NCBI GenBank assembly: GCA_019753285.1 | Contig: JAIELD010000002.1 | Location: 1-64,000, forward strand | Direction: 5' to 3' | Origin: Beijerinckiaceae bacterium | GTDB lineage: Bacteria > Pseudomonadota > Alphaproteobacteria > Rhizobiales > Beijerinckiaceae | Length of the DNA: 64,000 nucleotides | Shown: in pieces, positions 9,139 through 19,490 of the stretch | Layout: each line of letters begins with the position of its first letter | How positions within the stretch are numbered: the stretch's first letter is position 1 | Position numbers and translations under genes: made by a program | The notes under the pieces: model-generated | Told to the model about the DNA's origin: nothing | Database searches by the model: none | The model's input: only the letters and a program-made list of their open reading frames with translations

Positions 9139-9359
9139 GACGATCCATCCTTTTCTTGTTTGGAGACGGCGGCGGGCCGTCGTTTCTCCCGAGATATGTC
9201 GGCCCCGACTATGGCGCAATTGCAATCGCGTTTCCATCCCCCCGTCCATCGGCTCTGCAAACGGCGCTCGGCGCTTTTCACCGCCCGCCTTTGCGGTTAG
9301 GTAGATCATCGAGGTTTTAAAATGATCCGAATCGGCATCTGTTTTGCAAAGCACGCACG

Positions 9360-10931
9360 ATGATGCGTTTCGATCTCGTCTCCCGCCGCATCGGCAGCTT
9401 TTGCCTCGCGCTTGCAGGGCTTGCCGCCGCGTCCGGCGCGTCCTCCGCCAACCCCGCCCTTCTCGTCGATGCGGACACCGGCGCGGTGCTCTACGCCGAT
9501 GAGGCGACGCGGCCCTGGCATCCAGCCTCCACGGCCAAGATGATGACGGTCTATCTTGCGCTGAAAGCCGTGAAGCAGGGCAAGCTCAGCCTCGACACGC
9601 CGCTCGCGGGAACGAAACGTGCCGCCGGACAGCGCCCGTCCAAGATCGGCATCCGCCCGGGCCAGATCATCACGCTCGACAACGCTTTGAAGATCCTGCT
9701 CGTCAAGTCGGCCAATGACCTCGCCTATGTAATCGGCGAGGCGATCGGCGGCAACGCCGACAACTTCGTCGGTCTGATGAACCAGGAAGCCGCCCACCTC
9801 GGCATGCGGGAGACGGTGTTCACCAACCCCAATGGCTGGCACGATCCGCGCCAGCAGGTCTCGGCACGCGATCTTGCGAAGCTCGCCCTCGCGCTGCTGC
9901 GCGATTTTCCCGATTATCGCGACAATTTAGGCATCGGCTCGGTGCAGCTCGGCAATCGCGTCTACAAGAACACCAATGGCCTCATCGGCCGCTATCCGGG
10001 CGCGATGGGCCTGAAGACCGGCTTCGTCTGCGCATCCGGCTTCAACGTCGTGGCGCTCGCCAACCGCAACGGGCGCACCCTGCTTGCCGTCGTGCTCGGC
10101 GCATCGAGCGGAGCGGAGCGGACGGTGCTTGCCGCCCAACTGCTCGACCGTGGCTTTGCCGGCGGCTCCGGCGGCTCCTCGCTCGACCAGTTGCCCGCGT
10201 CCGGCGAACAGAGCGCGCCGGACATCAGAAGCGAGGTCTGCGGCCGCAACCGTCGCGGCCCGCTCACCGAGGAGGATTTCGAAGGCGCGGTCAGCGCGGC
10301 GACCAGCTTCTCGGGCTCGTCGGACAAGGATTCCATCTACGCGACGATCCATGAGCGCCAGGCTCCAGCCGCATCCGTGGGCCATGCCTCGGCGGGTCGC
10401 TACCAGTTGGAGGAGCGCTCGCTCGGCGTTCCGGTCGCGGTCTACATGGGCCGCGCGCCGGGCAACACCGAGCCGGTCTACAATGCGTTCGCGACATCGC
10501 TCGCGCAACGCCCCGCTCCGGCCGGTGCGCTCACTGGCTTCGCTCCGGTGCAGGCCGGCATCGCCGGCGGCTCGATCCTTGGCTCGGTGCGCGCGCCCAA
10601 GGCCAATGGCAGGCTGGAAGCAGCCCGCATCGCAGCGCCGACGCGTCCGCAGCCGATCGAGGATGAGGCGGGCGAGCCGATCGCGCTTGCTCCCACGCCG
10701 CCATTGCGCCCCGGGGCCGCCGCGGCGATCCGTCCACGCGGCAAGATCGCCGCGCCAGCGGCTCCCACGCTTGCCTCCGCGCCCGCGACGAAACAGGCCG
10801 GCAGATCCCTGGTGCGTCCGGCGCCGGTCCTGAAGGAGAAGCAGGGCAAGACCATTGCGTCGAAGGCGGTGTCAGCGACGGCAGGCAAGAAGGCGGCTCC
10901 CGCTGCGGCGAAAGCCGCAGCGCCGCAATAG
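9360..10931 (+). CDS. D-alanyl-D-alanine carboxypeptidase, peptidase S11 family
   Basis: 523 residues with a signal peptide ending near ASSANP. All three penicillin-binding motifs are present: S57-T-A-K60, S117-A-N119 and K219-T-G221. The enzyme trims the terminal D-Ala from peptidoglycan pentapeptides in the periplasm. After the catalytic domain (to about residue 270) there is a long tail of about 250 residues rich in Ala, Pro and Arg without the usual PBP5-C beta-domain pattern that I can see; similar tails occur in alphaproteobacterial DacF/DacC-like proteins. ATG codons at 9360 and 9363 are both possible starts. Confidence 0.9.
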   Translation: MMRFDLVSRRIGSFCLALAGLAAASGASSANPALLVDADTGAVLYADEATRPWHPASTAKMMTVYLALKAVKQGKLSLDTPLAGTKRAAGQRPSKIGIRPGQIITLDNALKILLVKSANDLAYVIGEAIGGNADNFVGLMNQEAAHLGMRETVFTNPNGWHDPRQQVSARDLAKLALALLRDFPDYRDNLGIGSVQLGNRVYKNTNGLIGRYPGAMGLKTGFVCASGFNVVALANRNGRTLLAVVLGASSGAERTVLAAQLLDRGFAGGSGGSSLDQLPASGEQSAPDIRSEVCGRNRRGPLTEEDFEGAVSAATSFSGSSDKDSIYATIHERQAPAASVGHASAGRYQLEERSLGVPVAVYMGRAPGNTEPVYNAFATSLAQRPAPAGALTGFAPVQAGIAGGSILGSVRAPKANGRLEAARIAAPTRPQPIEDEAGEPIALAPTPPLRPGAAAAIRPRGKIAAPAAPTLASAPATKQAGRSLVRPAPVLKEKQGKTIASKAVSATAGKKAAPAAAKAAAPQ

Positions 10932-10994
10932 CCATCGCAAAACGGCGTGATCGGGTCTATCTGAAGGCATAGAAGCGCCGAGGCTGACGACACC

Positions 10995-12083
10995 GTGGCT
11001 GAACACCCGACACCACCGCCGATGATCCCGCTGACAATCCTCACCGGGTTTCTGGGCAGCGGCAAGACGACGCTGCTCAACCGGCTCCTGAAGGACGCCT
11101 CGCTGCGGGACGCCGTGGTGATCGTCAACGAATTCGGCGAGATCGGCCTCGATCATCATCTGATCGAGACGGTGGAGGACGGGCTGATTCTGCTTTCGTC
11201 CGGCTGCCTGTGCTGCACCATTCGGGGCGATCTCATCAGTACGCTCGAAGGGCTGCTCCGCCGCCTCGACAACAACCGCATCGAAGCCATCAGCCGCGTG
11301 GTGATCGAGACGACCGGGCTCGCCGATCCCGCGCCCATCCTGCACACCGTGATGGGGCATCCCTATCTCAGCCTGCGATACCGTCTCGAAGGCGTCGTCA
11401 CCGTGGTGGATGGCGTCAACGGCCGCGCGACGCTGGACGCCCATGCCGAGGCAGTGAAGCAGGCGGCGGTCGCAGACCGGCTCCTGATCTCGAAAGGGGA
11501 TCTCGCGGCGGAGGGGGAGCGCGAGGCGCTCGTGACGCTGCTTGCCGGCATGAACCCGGGCGCGCCGATCATCGACCTCAATCGCGACGTGATCGACGCC
11601 TCCATTCTCGATTGCGGGCTTTACAATCCCGATTCGAAACTGCCCGACGTTCGCCGCTGGCTGAACGAGGAAGCGCTCGCCGAGCTTCATGGCGAGGATC
11701 ATGCCACTCATGAGGGGCATGATCACGGCCCGCGCGGCGAGCAGGACGGCCTCGACGTCAATCGCCACGGGCGCGGCATCCGGGCCTTCGCCTTCCGCAG
11801 CGACGAACCGATCTCGCGGGCGGCGTTCGATCTGTTCTGCGAGCTGCTGCGCACCGCGCACGGGCCGAACCTGCTGCGGGTGAAGGGCCTCGTTCGGCTG
11901 AGCGACCATCCGGAACGTCCGCTCGTCCTCCACGGCGCGCAACACGTCTTCCACCCGCCGACGATGCTTGAGAGCTGGCCGGACGCGGACCATGCGACGC
12001 GGCTCGTCTTCATCGTGCAGGGGCTCGACCGCCGCTTCATCGAACGGATGTGGCTTGCCTTGACGGCCCGCAAGGCTTCCTAG
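10995..12083 (+). CDS. CobW/COG0523-family GTPase, putative metal chaperone
   Basis: 362 residues, starting at GTG 10995 (an ATG at 11022 just before ILTGFLGSGKTT is an alternative). Walker A is residues 18-26; the family metal-binding motif C71-L-C73-C74 follows in SSGCLCCTIRGDL; the CobW C-terminal domain ends the protein. A His-rich linker around residues 231-247 (HGEDHATHEGHDHG) suggests zinc or another transition metal. COG0523 proteins load or chaperone metals, some for cobalamin synthesis and some for zinc. A zur-like gene lies 48 kb away, but nothing in the neighbourhood fixes the metal. It lies 63 bp after the carboxypeptidase gene. Confidence 0.9.
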   Translation: MAEHPTPPPMIPLTILTGFLGSGKTTLLNRLLKDASLRDAVVIVNEFGEIGLDHHLIETVEDGLILLSSGCLCCTIRGDLISTLEGLLRRLDNNRIEAISRVVIETTGLADPAPILHTVMGHPYLSLRYRLEGVVTVVDGVNGRATLDAHAEAVKQAAVADRLLISKGDLAAEGEREALVTLLAGMNPGAPIIDLNRDVIDASILDCGLYNPDSKLPDVRRWLNEEALAELHGEDHATHEGHDHGPRGEQDGLDVNRHGRGIRAFAFRSDEPISRAAFDLFCELLRTAHGPNLLRVKGLVRLSDHPERPLVLHGAQHVFHPPTMLESWPDADHATRLVFIVQGLDRRFIERMWLALTARKAS

Positions 12084-12270
12084 GGCAGCCCTCGCCGGCC
12101 GATCCGATGCCGCGCACGATCCGTAACGGCCCTGACGCGCAGATCTGGCGCATTTCTTGAAGCTTCAATGCGCTAGCAAAGGTTTTCTCATCTTTGCGTT
12201 CCAGAACGGAACATCGTCGCGGCTTTTTGAAAGCCACCCGTGTTTCTTTTGGAACGATCTGGGAGCAGCC

Positions 12271-13572
12271 ATGCCAATCCGGTCATTCGATCCGGCCCTG
12301 CCCAATGAGCCTCTTCTTTCGGGAGCCCGACCTCGCGGGTCGAGGCCGGACCCGTCTGCCGCGCTGCGGGTGCCGCAGACCCTTTATGCCGATCAGGTGC
12401 GGGCGGCGCTCGGCGTCGGCACGGCGCTGAAGGTCGAAATTCTCGATGAGGCCGAAATTGCCGCCTTCGAGGAGGAATGGCGCGATCTCAGCCTGCGCAC
12501 GGTCGAGCCAAACGTGTTTTATGCGCCCGCTTTTGCGCTCGCCGCCGCGCGACATCTGTCCGAGGGCGGCAAGCCTGGCTTCATCGTCGTGTTCGAGGGG
12601 CCGGGCAAGCTCATCGCAGGATGCAGGATGCTCGGCCTGTTTCCGTTCACGACGTCGCGCCTCGATTGGGGCGCGCCGATCCTGCGCGGATGGCGGCACC
12701 CGTTCAATCCGCTCGGCACGCCCCTCCTCGACGCCAAGTTCGCCAGGCCGACGCTGGAAGCGCTGTTCGACCATCTCGACAGGACGCCCTATGGCAGCAT
12801 CCTGTTTCCCGACATTCGCGAGGATGGCCCCTTCGCCCTGCATTTGCGGGCGGTGACCGAGCGCCGCGGAGCCCGGATGATGCCGATCTCGAGCCGCCGC
12901 CGTGCCGTGCTGCGGCCGGAGAGCGATGGCGAGACCTATTTCAAGCGCCATTGGCGCGCCAAGAAATCGAAGGAGTTGCAGAGGCTTCGCCGCCGCCTCG
13001 ACGAGGAAGGCGCGATCAGCCGAAGCACGTCGCGCGGCGTCTCCGAGGCGGCCGCTTCGCTGGAGCGCTTCTTCGCGCTGGAAGCCGAGGGCTGGAAAGG
13101 CGCATATGGCAGCGCCATGCTGCAGGATGCCGGGCGGGCGACCTTCGCCCGCGCCATGGTCCGCGGCCTCGCAAAGCAGGGCGGCCTCAGGATCGACGAG
13201 CTGCGCAGCGGCCCGACGCTCATCGCCAGCGCGATCTCGCTGATCTGCGGGCATGACGTCGCGTTCTGGAAGATCGCCTATGACGAGCGCTATGCGCGCT
13301 TTTCGCCGGGCGTTCTCCTCACCGAGACCCTGACGCGGGAGTTCCTCGATCGCGGTGGGGAAGGGCTGATCGACTCCTGCGCCATCCAGGACCACCCGAT
13401 GATCGACCATGTCTGGCACGAGCGGATGGGCGTCTCGGATTATCTCGTTTCAGCAGGGTCCGGCGCCGCCGGCCAGTTCCGCCTAGCCCTGCTGCGCGAA
13501 AGGCTGCGCATCGGCCTCAAGGCACGCGCGCGCCGCCTGAAACTCAAACTGTCGAGGGCAAAGCACAGCTAG
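12271..13572 (+). CDS. GNAT-like N-acetyltransferase, BioF2/CelD-type domain
   Basis: 433 residues from ATG 12271, supported by a GGGAG site 6 nt upstream. The C-terminal half (SYFKRHWRAK-like region through RFSPGVLLTETLTREFLDRG and the CAIQDHPMIDHVW segment) matches the Acetyltransf_6 pattern seen in cellulose-biosynthesis-associated CelD-like and FemAB-like proteins, in which two GNAT folds are fused. The acyl acceptor is unknown. It shares an overlapping CTAG stop region with the convergent polysaccharide deacetylase gene, which hints at envelope polysaccharide metabolism, but no glycan cluster is present. Confidence 0.75.
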   Translation: MPIRSFDPALPNEPLLSGARPRGSRPDPSAALRVPQTLYADQVRAALGVGTALKVEILDEAEIAAFEEEWRDLSLRTVEPNVFYAPAFALAAARHLSEGGKPGFIVVFEGPGKLIAGCRMLGLFPFTTSRLDWGAPILRGWRHPFNPLGTPLLDAKFARPTLEALFDHLDRTPYGSILFPDIREDGPFALHLRAVTERRGARMMPISSRRRAVLRPESDGETYFKRHWRAKKSKELQRLRRRLDEEGAISRSTSRGVSEAAASLERFFALEAEGWKGAYGSAMLQDAGRATFARAMVRGLAKQGGLRIDELRSGPTLIASAISLICGHDVAFWKIAYDERYARFSPGVLLTETLTREFLDRGGEGLIDSCAIQDHPMIDHVWHERMGVSDYLVSAGSGAAGQFRLALLRERLRIGLKARARRLKLKLSRAKHS

Positions 13573-14450
13573 CGCGGCTCGATCGCCGCCCGCTCGCCAT
13601 GCTCGGACTGTAACAAACGCGGCATGATCTTCGTCAGCGCGGCCTCGGTTTCCGACGACCAGCCCGGCGGAGCCGGCAGGGTCTCGCTCCGCCCGGCGCG
13701 CGGCACGATATGGACGATCCTGTAGCCCCGCTCCTTCAGCGCCGCCAGGAACGCCGGAAGCATCGCAGCCGTCTGCGCGCGGGTGTCGTGCAGGAGGATG
13801 ATGCCGCGCCCCGCCTTGTCCACGCGCCCCATCAGCAGGGCAAGCTGCGCGGCAGGCGTCATCGGATACCAGTCCGACGCCCAAAGATCCGCGCCGAACA
13901 CCGCTATGTTGCGGCTGGCCAGCCAGTCGTCGAGCGTTCGCGTATCGGCAAAGCCCGGAAAGCGGAAAAACGGCACCCTCGGCCCACCGGCCTCACCATA
14001 GGCGGCCTGATCGTCGGCGGCAAAGCCGCGGTCGATCTCGCTGCGGGCGGCCGCATCGCTGATGCCGCGAAGCGTCAGGGCAGGATGCGAATAGCTGTGA
14101 TGGCCGACCGTGTGGCCTTCGCGCAGCATACGCTTCACCATGTCCGGGTTGGCCTGCGCGTTGCGCCCGACGAGAAAGAAGGTCGCCTTGACGCATTCGC
14201 GCTTCAATGCGTCGAGGACGAGGCCGGTCGTCGCCGGCAGGGGCCCGTCGTCGAAGGTGAGAACGAATTCGCCTTCCGCAAGGGCAAGCGTGCGCGGATA
14301 GGATTTGAGGCCGATCTCGAGCCCGCCCTCGGTTCCGACTCCAAGCGTGCGCGCCGTGCCGAGCGCGCCAGAGCAATCGCCCTCGGCGTGCCCCGCCTCC
14401 GGCAGCGAGATCACAAGCGGAGCGATCAGCAGCAGCTGCGCCAGACGCAT
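13569..14450 (-). CDS. Exported polysaccharide deacetylase (NodB domain)
   Basis: 293 residues from the ATG at 14450, which begins a clean signal peptide (MRLAQLLLIAPLVISLPEAGHA); a start at 14489 is possible. NodB motifs are in order: TFDDGP (65-70) with the metal and base aspartates, HHSYSH (117-122) with metal histidines, RFPGF (163-167) and a late LLHDTR motif. Such enzymes remove N- or O-acetyl groups from peptidoglycan, chitooligosaccharides or exopolysaccharide; the substrate is not evident. The last codons overlap the end of the convergent GNAT-like gene through a shared CTAG. Confidence 0.9.
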   Translation of the reverse strand: MRLAQLLLIAPLVISLPEAGHAEGDCSGALGTARTLGVGTEGGLEIGLKSYPRTLALAEGEFVLTFDDGPLPATTGLVLDALKRECVKATFFLVGRNAQANPDMVKRMLREGHTVGHHSYSHPALTLRGISDAAARSEIDRGFAADDQAAYGEAGGPRVPFFRFPGFADTRTLDDWLASRNIAVFGADLWASDWYPMTPAAQLALLMGRVDKAGRGIILLHDTRAQTAAMLPAFLAALKERGYRIVHIVPRAGRSETLPAPPGWSSETEAALTKIMPRLLQSEHGERAAIEPR

Positions 14451-14540
14451 TGCCAGGACCTCAAAAGACGTGCGGAGCGTGGCCTGCATGGTCTGCTCTT
14501 AGGGCATCGGGCCAGCCGCCGGCAAGTAGGGCTTCAAACG

Positions 14541-14569
14541 CAAAAAAGCCCGGCAAGCCGGGCTTTTCG
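14541..14569 (-). terminator. Intrinsic terminator of the Gly/His-rich gene
   Basis: On the minus strand a hairpin AAGCCCGG-ctt-GCCGGGCTT is followed by a run of six T. It sits 22 bp after the stop of the small exported gene at 14592 and before the deacetylase start. A shorter T-run on the plus strand makes it weakly bidirectional. Confidence 0.85.
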
Positions 14570-14591
14570 TCACGACATCCGTCGCGAAGTT

Positions 14592-14909
14592 TTAGTTGTG
14601 ACGCACGCGGCGGTGGTGGCGGTAATGGCGGTGATTATGCCGATACGGGCGAACGGCCGTGCGCTGCGGCACGCCGAGGACGCCCTTGACGCCGCCGACC
14701 ACGCCGCCACCGACGCCGCCAACCACGGTGCCGACCGCGCCGCCGACCGGACCAGCCGCGCGATTACCGGCCTGCGCGCCTTCCTGAGCGCCGCGCACGA
14801 TGCCCTGCGCATGGGATACCGCCGGCATCGCCATGGGAAGCATCAGCCCCGCTGCAAAGCCGAGCGCCAACAAGCCTTTGTGAGATTTGCCGAAAATCGA
14901 GATACGCAT
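14592..14909 (-). CDS. Small exported Gly-rich protein with basic His-rich tail
   Basis: 105 residues from ATG 14909, preceded by a strong GGAGG site at 8 nt. A signal peptide (MRISIFGKSHKGLLALGFAA... to VSHAQ) is followed by a Gly/Val-rich segment of about 40 residues (GGAVGTVVGGVGGGVVGG), reminiscent of glycine-zipper membrane segments, and by a C-terminal tail crowded with His, Arg and Tyr. I do not recognise a named family; small proteins of this layout are common in Hyphomicrobiales and their role is unknown. It has its own terminator, so it is probably monocistronic. Confidence 0.75.
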   Translation of the reverse strand: MRISIFGKSHKGLLALGFAAGLMLPMAMPAVSHAQGIVRGAQEGAQAGNRAAGPVGGAVGTVVGGVGGGVVGGVKGVLGVPQRTAVRPYRHNHRHYRHHRRVRHN

Positions 14910-15099
14910 GAAATTCCTCCGCCGCTGCCAATAATGCGCGGACACACCTCTAACGCCGATCGTTCGATATTGTTCCGCTATCGGTGCCGATTTTCGCGCC
15001 GCGCCGGCGCGGTAACGCGCGATCCGAGCAGAGCAGGCTAAAGGCTTGCCAGTGACACGCCTAATGTATCCCAGACCAGCGCGGCAGGTCGTGGGTAAC

Positions 15100-15184
15100 T
15101 GGTGCCCCTGGCCGGAATCGAACCAGCACTCCTTGCGGAACCTGATTTTGAGTCAGGCGCGTCTACCAATTCCGCCACAGGGGC
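15100..15184 (-). tRNA. tRNA-Leu (anticodon CAA)
   Basis: On the minus strand the gene starts GCCCCTG at 15184 and ends CAGGGGC-A-CCA at 15100, 85 nt with encoded CCA. The anticodon stem CCTGA/TCAGG encloses the loop CTCAAAA, giving CAA for UUG codons. A long variable arm (TTCCGCAAGGAGT) and the GGTTCGATTCC T-arm confirm a class II leucine tRNA. Confidence 0.97.
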
Positions 15185-15379
15185 GTTGCTCGCGGCAACT
15201 TCCCGCTTATCCTGCAACTCGGCTCACCGGTCAATGCGGTTTCAATGGCAGTAACGTGGCTGGCAGGGCTTGGCACCACTTTCCTCTCTCCTGGCAAATG
15301 CGCTCCTTTTCAATAAATCACGCTGGCCCGTCGCGAAAACCGTTGCCACTCTTTCGCGGCATGCTCTAAGCGAGCAGCC

Positions 15380-15961
15380 ATGCTGAAATCGCTTTACGAC
15401 TGGATCATCTCGCTCACGCAGCGGCCCAACGCCGTGTGGGCCATGGCGGCGATCTCGTTTGCCGAAAGTTCGTTCTTCCCCCTGCCGCCGGACCTGATGC
15501 TGGTGCCGATGGGCATCGCCAATCGGCAGCGCATCTGGTGGTATGCGTTCGTCTGCACCATCGCCTCGGTGCTTGGCGGCATATTCGGCTACATGATCGG
15601 CGCGCTGCTGTTTGATTCGGTCGGCGCCTGGGTGATGAATTTCTACGGCCTCACCGACAAGATGGAGACGTTTCGCGCCTGGTATCAGGCGAACGGCCAA
15701 TGGGCGATCTTGCTCAAGGGGCTGACGCCGATCCCCTACAAGATCGTCACCATCACGAGCGGGCTTGCCGGCTACAGCTTCACCTGGTTCGTCATTCTCT
15801 CGCTGGTGACGCGGGGCGCGCGCTTCTTCCTGCTGGCGGCGCTCATCCATTTCTTCGGCGAGCCGATCAAGGAGTTCATCGAACGGCGGCTCGGCCTCAC
15901 CCTCGCCTTGATGGGCGTGATCATCATCGGCGGTTTCGTCGCCGTCAAATACCTGTTCTAG
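15380..15961 (+). CDS. YqaA/DedA-family inner-membrane protein
   Basis: 193 residues with about four to five hydrophobic segments. The family signature is visible in SFAESSFFPLPPDLMLVPMG (an acidic residue and prolines in a re-entrant loop) and in LLKGLTPIPYKIVTI. This is the SNARE-associated/DedA superfamily, YqaA branch; DedA members are linked to lipid-carrier flipping and membrane homeostasis, but the YqaA branch has no settled role. It is followed 9 bp later by dsbB on the same strand, and the pair is probably co-transcribed. Confidence 0.85.
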   Translation: MLKSLYDWIISLTQRPNAVWAMAAISFAESSFFPLPPDLMLVPMGIANRQRIWWYAFVCTIASVLGGIFGYMIGALLFDSVGAWVMNFYGLTDKMETFRAWYQANGQWAILLKGLTPIPYKIVTITSGLAGYSFTWFVILSLVTRGARFFLLAALIHFFGEPIKEFIERRLGLTLALMGVIIIGGFVAVKYLF

Positions 15962-15970
15962 AGGTCGCCC

Positions 15971-16516
15971 ATGTCGATGCCCGCCGCGTCCTTGTCCACC
16001 CTTGCCGCTGATCGCACGGAGACGCGTCTTATCGGCGCGGTCTGGCTCATCCTGCTCATCGGGACGGCGACGATCGCCGCCGCCTGGTTCTTCGAGCTCG
16101 TGCTCGGCTACCAGCCCTGCAAGCTCTGCCTCGAGCAGCGCATCCCCTATTATGTCGGACTGTCGCTCGCGGCGCTCGCGCTCATCGTCGCTGCGACGGG
16201 CACGCGCATCGGCCTGTTGAAGGCGGCGCTCGGCGTGCTGGCGCTGGTGTTCCTCGTAAATGCAGGGCTCGGCGTCTATCACGCCGGCGTCGAATGGGCC
16301 TTCTGGCCGGGGCCGGCCGATTGCGGCGGGCGGCTTGGCGCCGGGCCGGCCAGCGCCGGCGACCTTCTCGGCGCGGTGAAGGCGACGCGGGTTGTGAGCT
16401 GCACGGAGGCCGCCTGGCGGCTGTTCGGTGTCTCGATGGCCGGCTGGAACGCGATCATCTCGCTGCTGCTGGCGTCAATCGCGATCGGCGCGCTGGCGCG
16501 CCGCGCGGAGGCCTGA
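15971..16516 (+). CDS. dsbB: Disulfide bond formation protein B
   Basis: 181 residues with four membrane segments. The quinone-linked redox pair C50-KL-C53 lies just after the first segment, and the second periplasmic pair is C118 and C144. DsbB reoxidises the periplasmic thiol oxidase DsbA and passes electrons to quinone. No dsbA is in the window. It lies 9 bp after the YqaA-like gene and converges on the HNH gene with 3 bp between stops. Confidence 0.92.
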   Translation: MSMPAASLSTLAADRTETRLIGAVWLILLIGTATIAAAWFFELVLGYQPCKLCLEQRIPYYVGLSLAALALIVAATGTRIGLLKAALGVLALVFLVNAGLGVYHAGVEWAFWPGPADCGGRLGAGPASAGDLLGAVKATRVVSCTEAAWRLFGVSMAGWNAIISLLLASIAIGALARRAEA

Positions 16517-16519
16517 GTT

Positions 16520-17095
16520 TTAGGGATCGAGCTCGGTATCCCAGTAGAGATAGTCCATCCAGCTTTCGTGCAGGTAGTTCGGCGGGAAATGCCTGCCGTT
16601 CTGATGCAGATCCTGCACGGTCGGCGAGTAGGGCGCCTGCGCCGGGAACATGTCGACCTGGCGAGGCATCTTGTCGGCTTTCCGCAGATTGCAGGGCGAG
16701 CACGCCGCGACGACATTCTCCCACACGGTCTGGCCGCCCTTGGAGCGCGGCACCACATGATCGAACGTCAGCTCCTCCTGTGCGCCGCAATACTGGCAGG
16801 TGAAGCGATCGCGCAGGAAGACGTTGAAGCGCGTGAAGGCAGGGTGCCGCGACGGCTTCACATAGGTCTTCAGCGAGACAACGGAGGGCAGCCGCATCGA
16901 GAAGCCGGGGCTGCGCACGCTGAAATCATACTCGGAGACGATGTTCACGCGGTCGAGAAATACCGCCTTGATGGCATCCTGCCAGCCCCAGAGGGAAAGG
17001 GGATAGTAGCTCAGCGGGCGGAAATCAGCGTTCAGGACCAGCGCCGGGCAGGATTCAGGCGTCGTGGCGGCATTGGCAGGTACGTGAACCGTCAA
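16520..17095 (-). CDS. HNH endonuclease family protein
   Basis: 191 residues. A zinc-finger HNH core is evident: C100-QY-C103, then TFDHVVPRSKGG with the catalytic H113, N127 in WENVVAAC and C132-SP-C135. The N-terminal half (VLNADFRPLSYYPLSLWGW) is the conserved module of a chromosomal HNH family found widely in alphaproteobacteria and cyanobacteria as an ordinary chromosomal gene. Its target is unknown and no phage or restriction genes flank it, so I do not call it a defence nuclease. Confidence 0.9.
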   Translation of the reverse strand: MTVHVPANAATTPESCPALVLNADFRPLSYYPLSLWGWQDAIKAVFLDRVNIVSEYDFSVRSPGFSMRLPSVVSLKTYVKPSRHPAFTRFNVFLRDRFTCQYCGAQEELTFDHVVPRSKGGQTVWENVVAACSPCNLRKADKMPRQVDMFPAQAPYSPTVQDLHQNGRHFPPNYLHESWMDYLYWDTELDP

Positions 17096-17211
17096 CCTTG
17101 AAACCTCCAGCCTTCGCAGCTTTCGAATTCAGGCGTGAGTCAAGTCGCAGACTCAGTCGCCGGCGTGGCGGAGAGTGTACCTACACTGTGACGCTGTTGT
17201 GAAGGGGGGGT

Positions 17212-18522
<1,311 letters not shown>

Positions 18523-18634
18523 TCGGTAAACGCGGCCTCACTCTTGGTCAGCGTGCTGAATAAAATGTTGAAATCGTCAGACTCGCCGTTCGTCGCACAG
18601 GAACACGCGCCGCGCCGAAGACGTTGGCTTGGCA

Positions 18635-19351
18635 ATGGTTCGGTTTCTCACCCTAGCTGCAGCAGGCCTCTGCTTCGTGGCATCCGTCTCGCCTGCGCCG
18701 GCGGAGCGGTCGCGTGCGAAATCCCCCGCTCCAACCGCTGACACGCCGCCAGCCCTCAACGCCGGGTCTCAGCCTGTCTCGGCGTGTCAGGCGCGTCTGA
18801 CTGCGCTCGGGCTCGTCACGCGCGCCGCGCCGGCTGGTGCCGGCAGCGGCGTCTCCTGTACGATCGCCGAGCCGATCCTGCTCACCGAGGCGCGGTTCGG
18901 CGAAGCGGACGAAGCGCGGGGTGACACGCTCATCGCGTTCAGCGACAGGCCGCTCCTTTCGTGCGCCATGGCGGAGGCGTTCGGCATCTATGTGCGCGAT
19001 ATCGTGGCGCCGCTTGCGAGGGGCGTCTACGGCCAGCCGGCCGTATCGATCGGCACCGGCCCCGGATTTGAATGCCGTACGCGGAACCACGTGCCGGGGG
19101 CGAGGATCAGCAGCCACGCGCAGGGCGAAGCGATCGACGTCGCTTGGATCACGCTGCGCGGCGGCACGAAGATCGCCATCGGTGTGCCCGCGGATGACCG
19201 TGCGCAGCGCTTCATCCACGCCTTGCGAGCGGCCGGCTGCGGATCGTTCTCTACGGTGCTCGGCCCCGGTTCCGATCCAGAACACGCGACCCATCTCCAT
19301 TTCGACATCGAGGCGCGCGGACGCGATGGGAAATCCAAGTTCTGCCAGTGA
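18635..19351 (+). CDS. Exported extensin-like family protein
   Basis: 238 residues from ATG 18635 (an in-frame TTG lies two codons upstream). A signal peptide ends near PAPAE; a Pro/Ala-rich spacer is followed by the extensin-like C-terminal domain. Typical motifs are SCxxAxA (LLSCAMAEAF), SSHAQGEAIDVAWI and HATHLHFD; the His/Asp arrangement recalls LAS-type metallopeptidases, so peptidoglycan hydrolysis is plausible but unproven. Six cysteines suggest disulfides in the periplasm. It is divergent from the diguanylate cyclase gene across about 112 bp. Confidence 0.85.
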   Translation: MVRFLTLAAAGLCFVASVSPAPAERSRAKSPAPTADTPPALNAGSQPVSACQARLTALGLVTRAAPAGAGSGVSCTIAEPILLTEARFGEADEARGDTLIAFSDRPLLSCAMAEAFGIYVRDIVAPLARGVYGQPAVSIGTGPGFECRTRNHVPGARISSHAQGEAIDVAWITLRGGTKIAIGVPADDRAQRFIHALRAAGCGSFSTVLGPGSDPEHATHLHFDIEARGRDGKSKFCQ

Positions 19352-19490
19352 CGAGGCCTGCAACCCGCTGAACCCTGAATGTCGAAAGCCTGATAACGAT
19401 TGCATCCGATCGTTTTAGAATACGCATTAACAATTCGGCATCCTCCTTGCCTGACACTCGCTGAGTGCCTGCATGCAGAGGAGCCTCGGA

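Noticed and set aside
16520-17095. HNH protein as part of a defence system
   Set aside because: Neighbours are dsbB and a diguanylate cyclase, and this HNH family is a common chromosomal gene; no restriction, toxin or phage genes are present.
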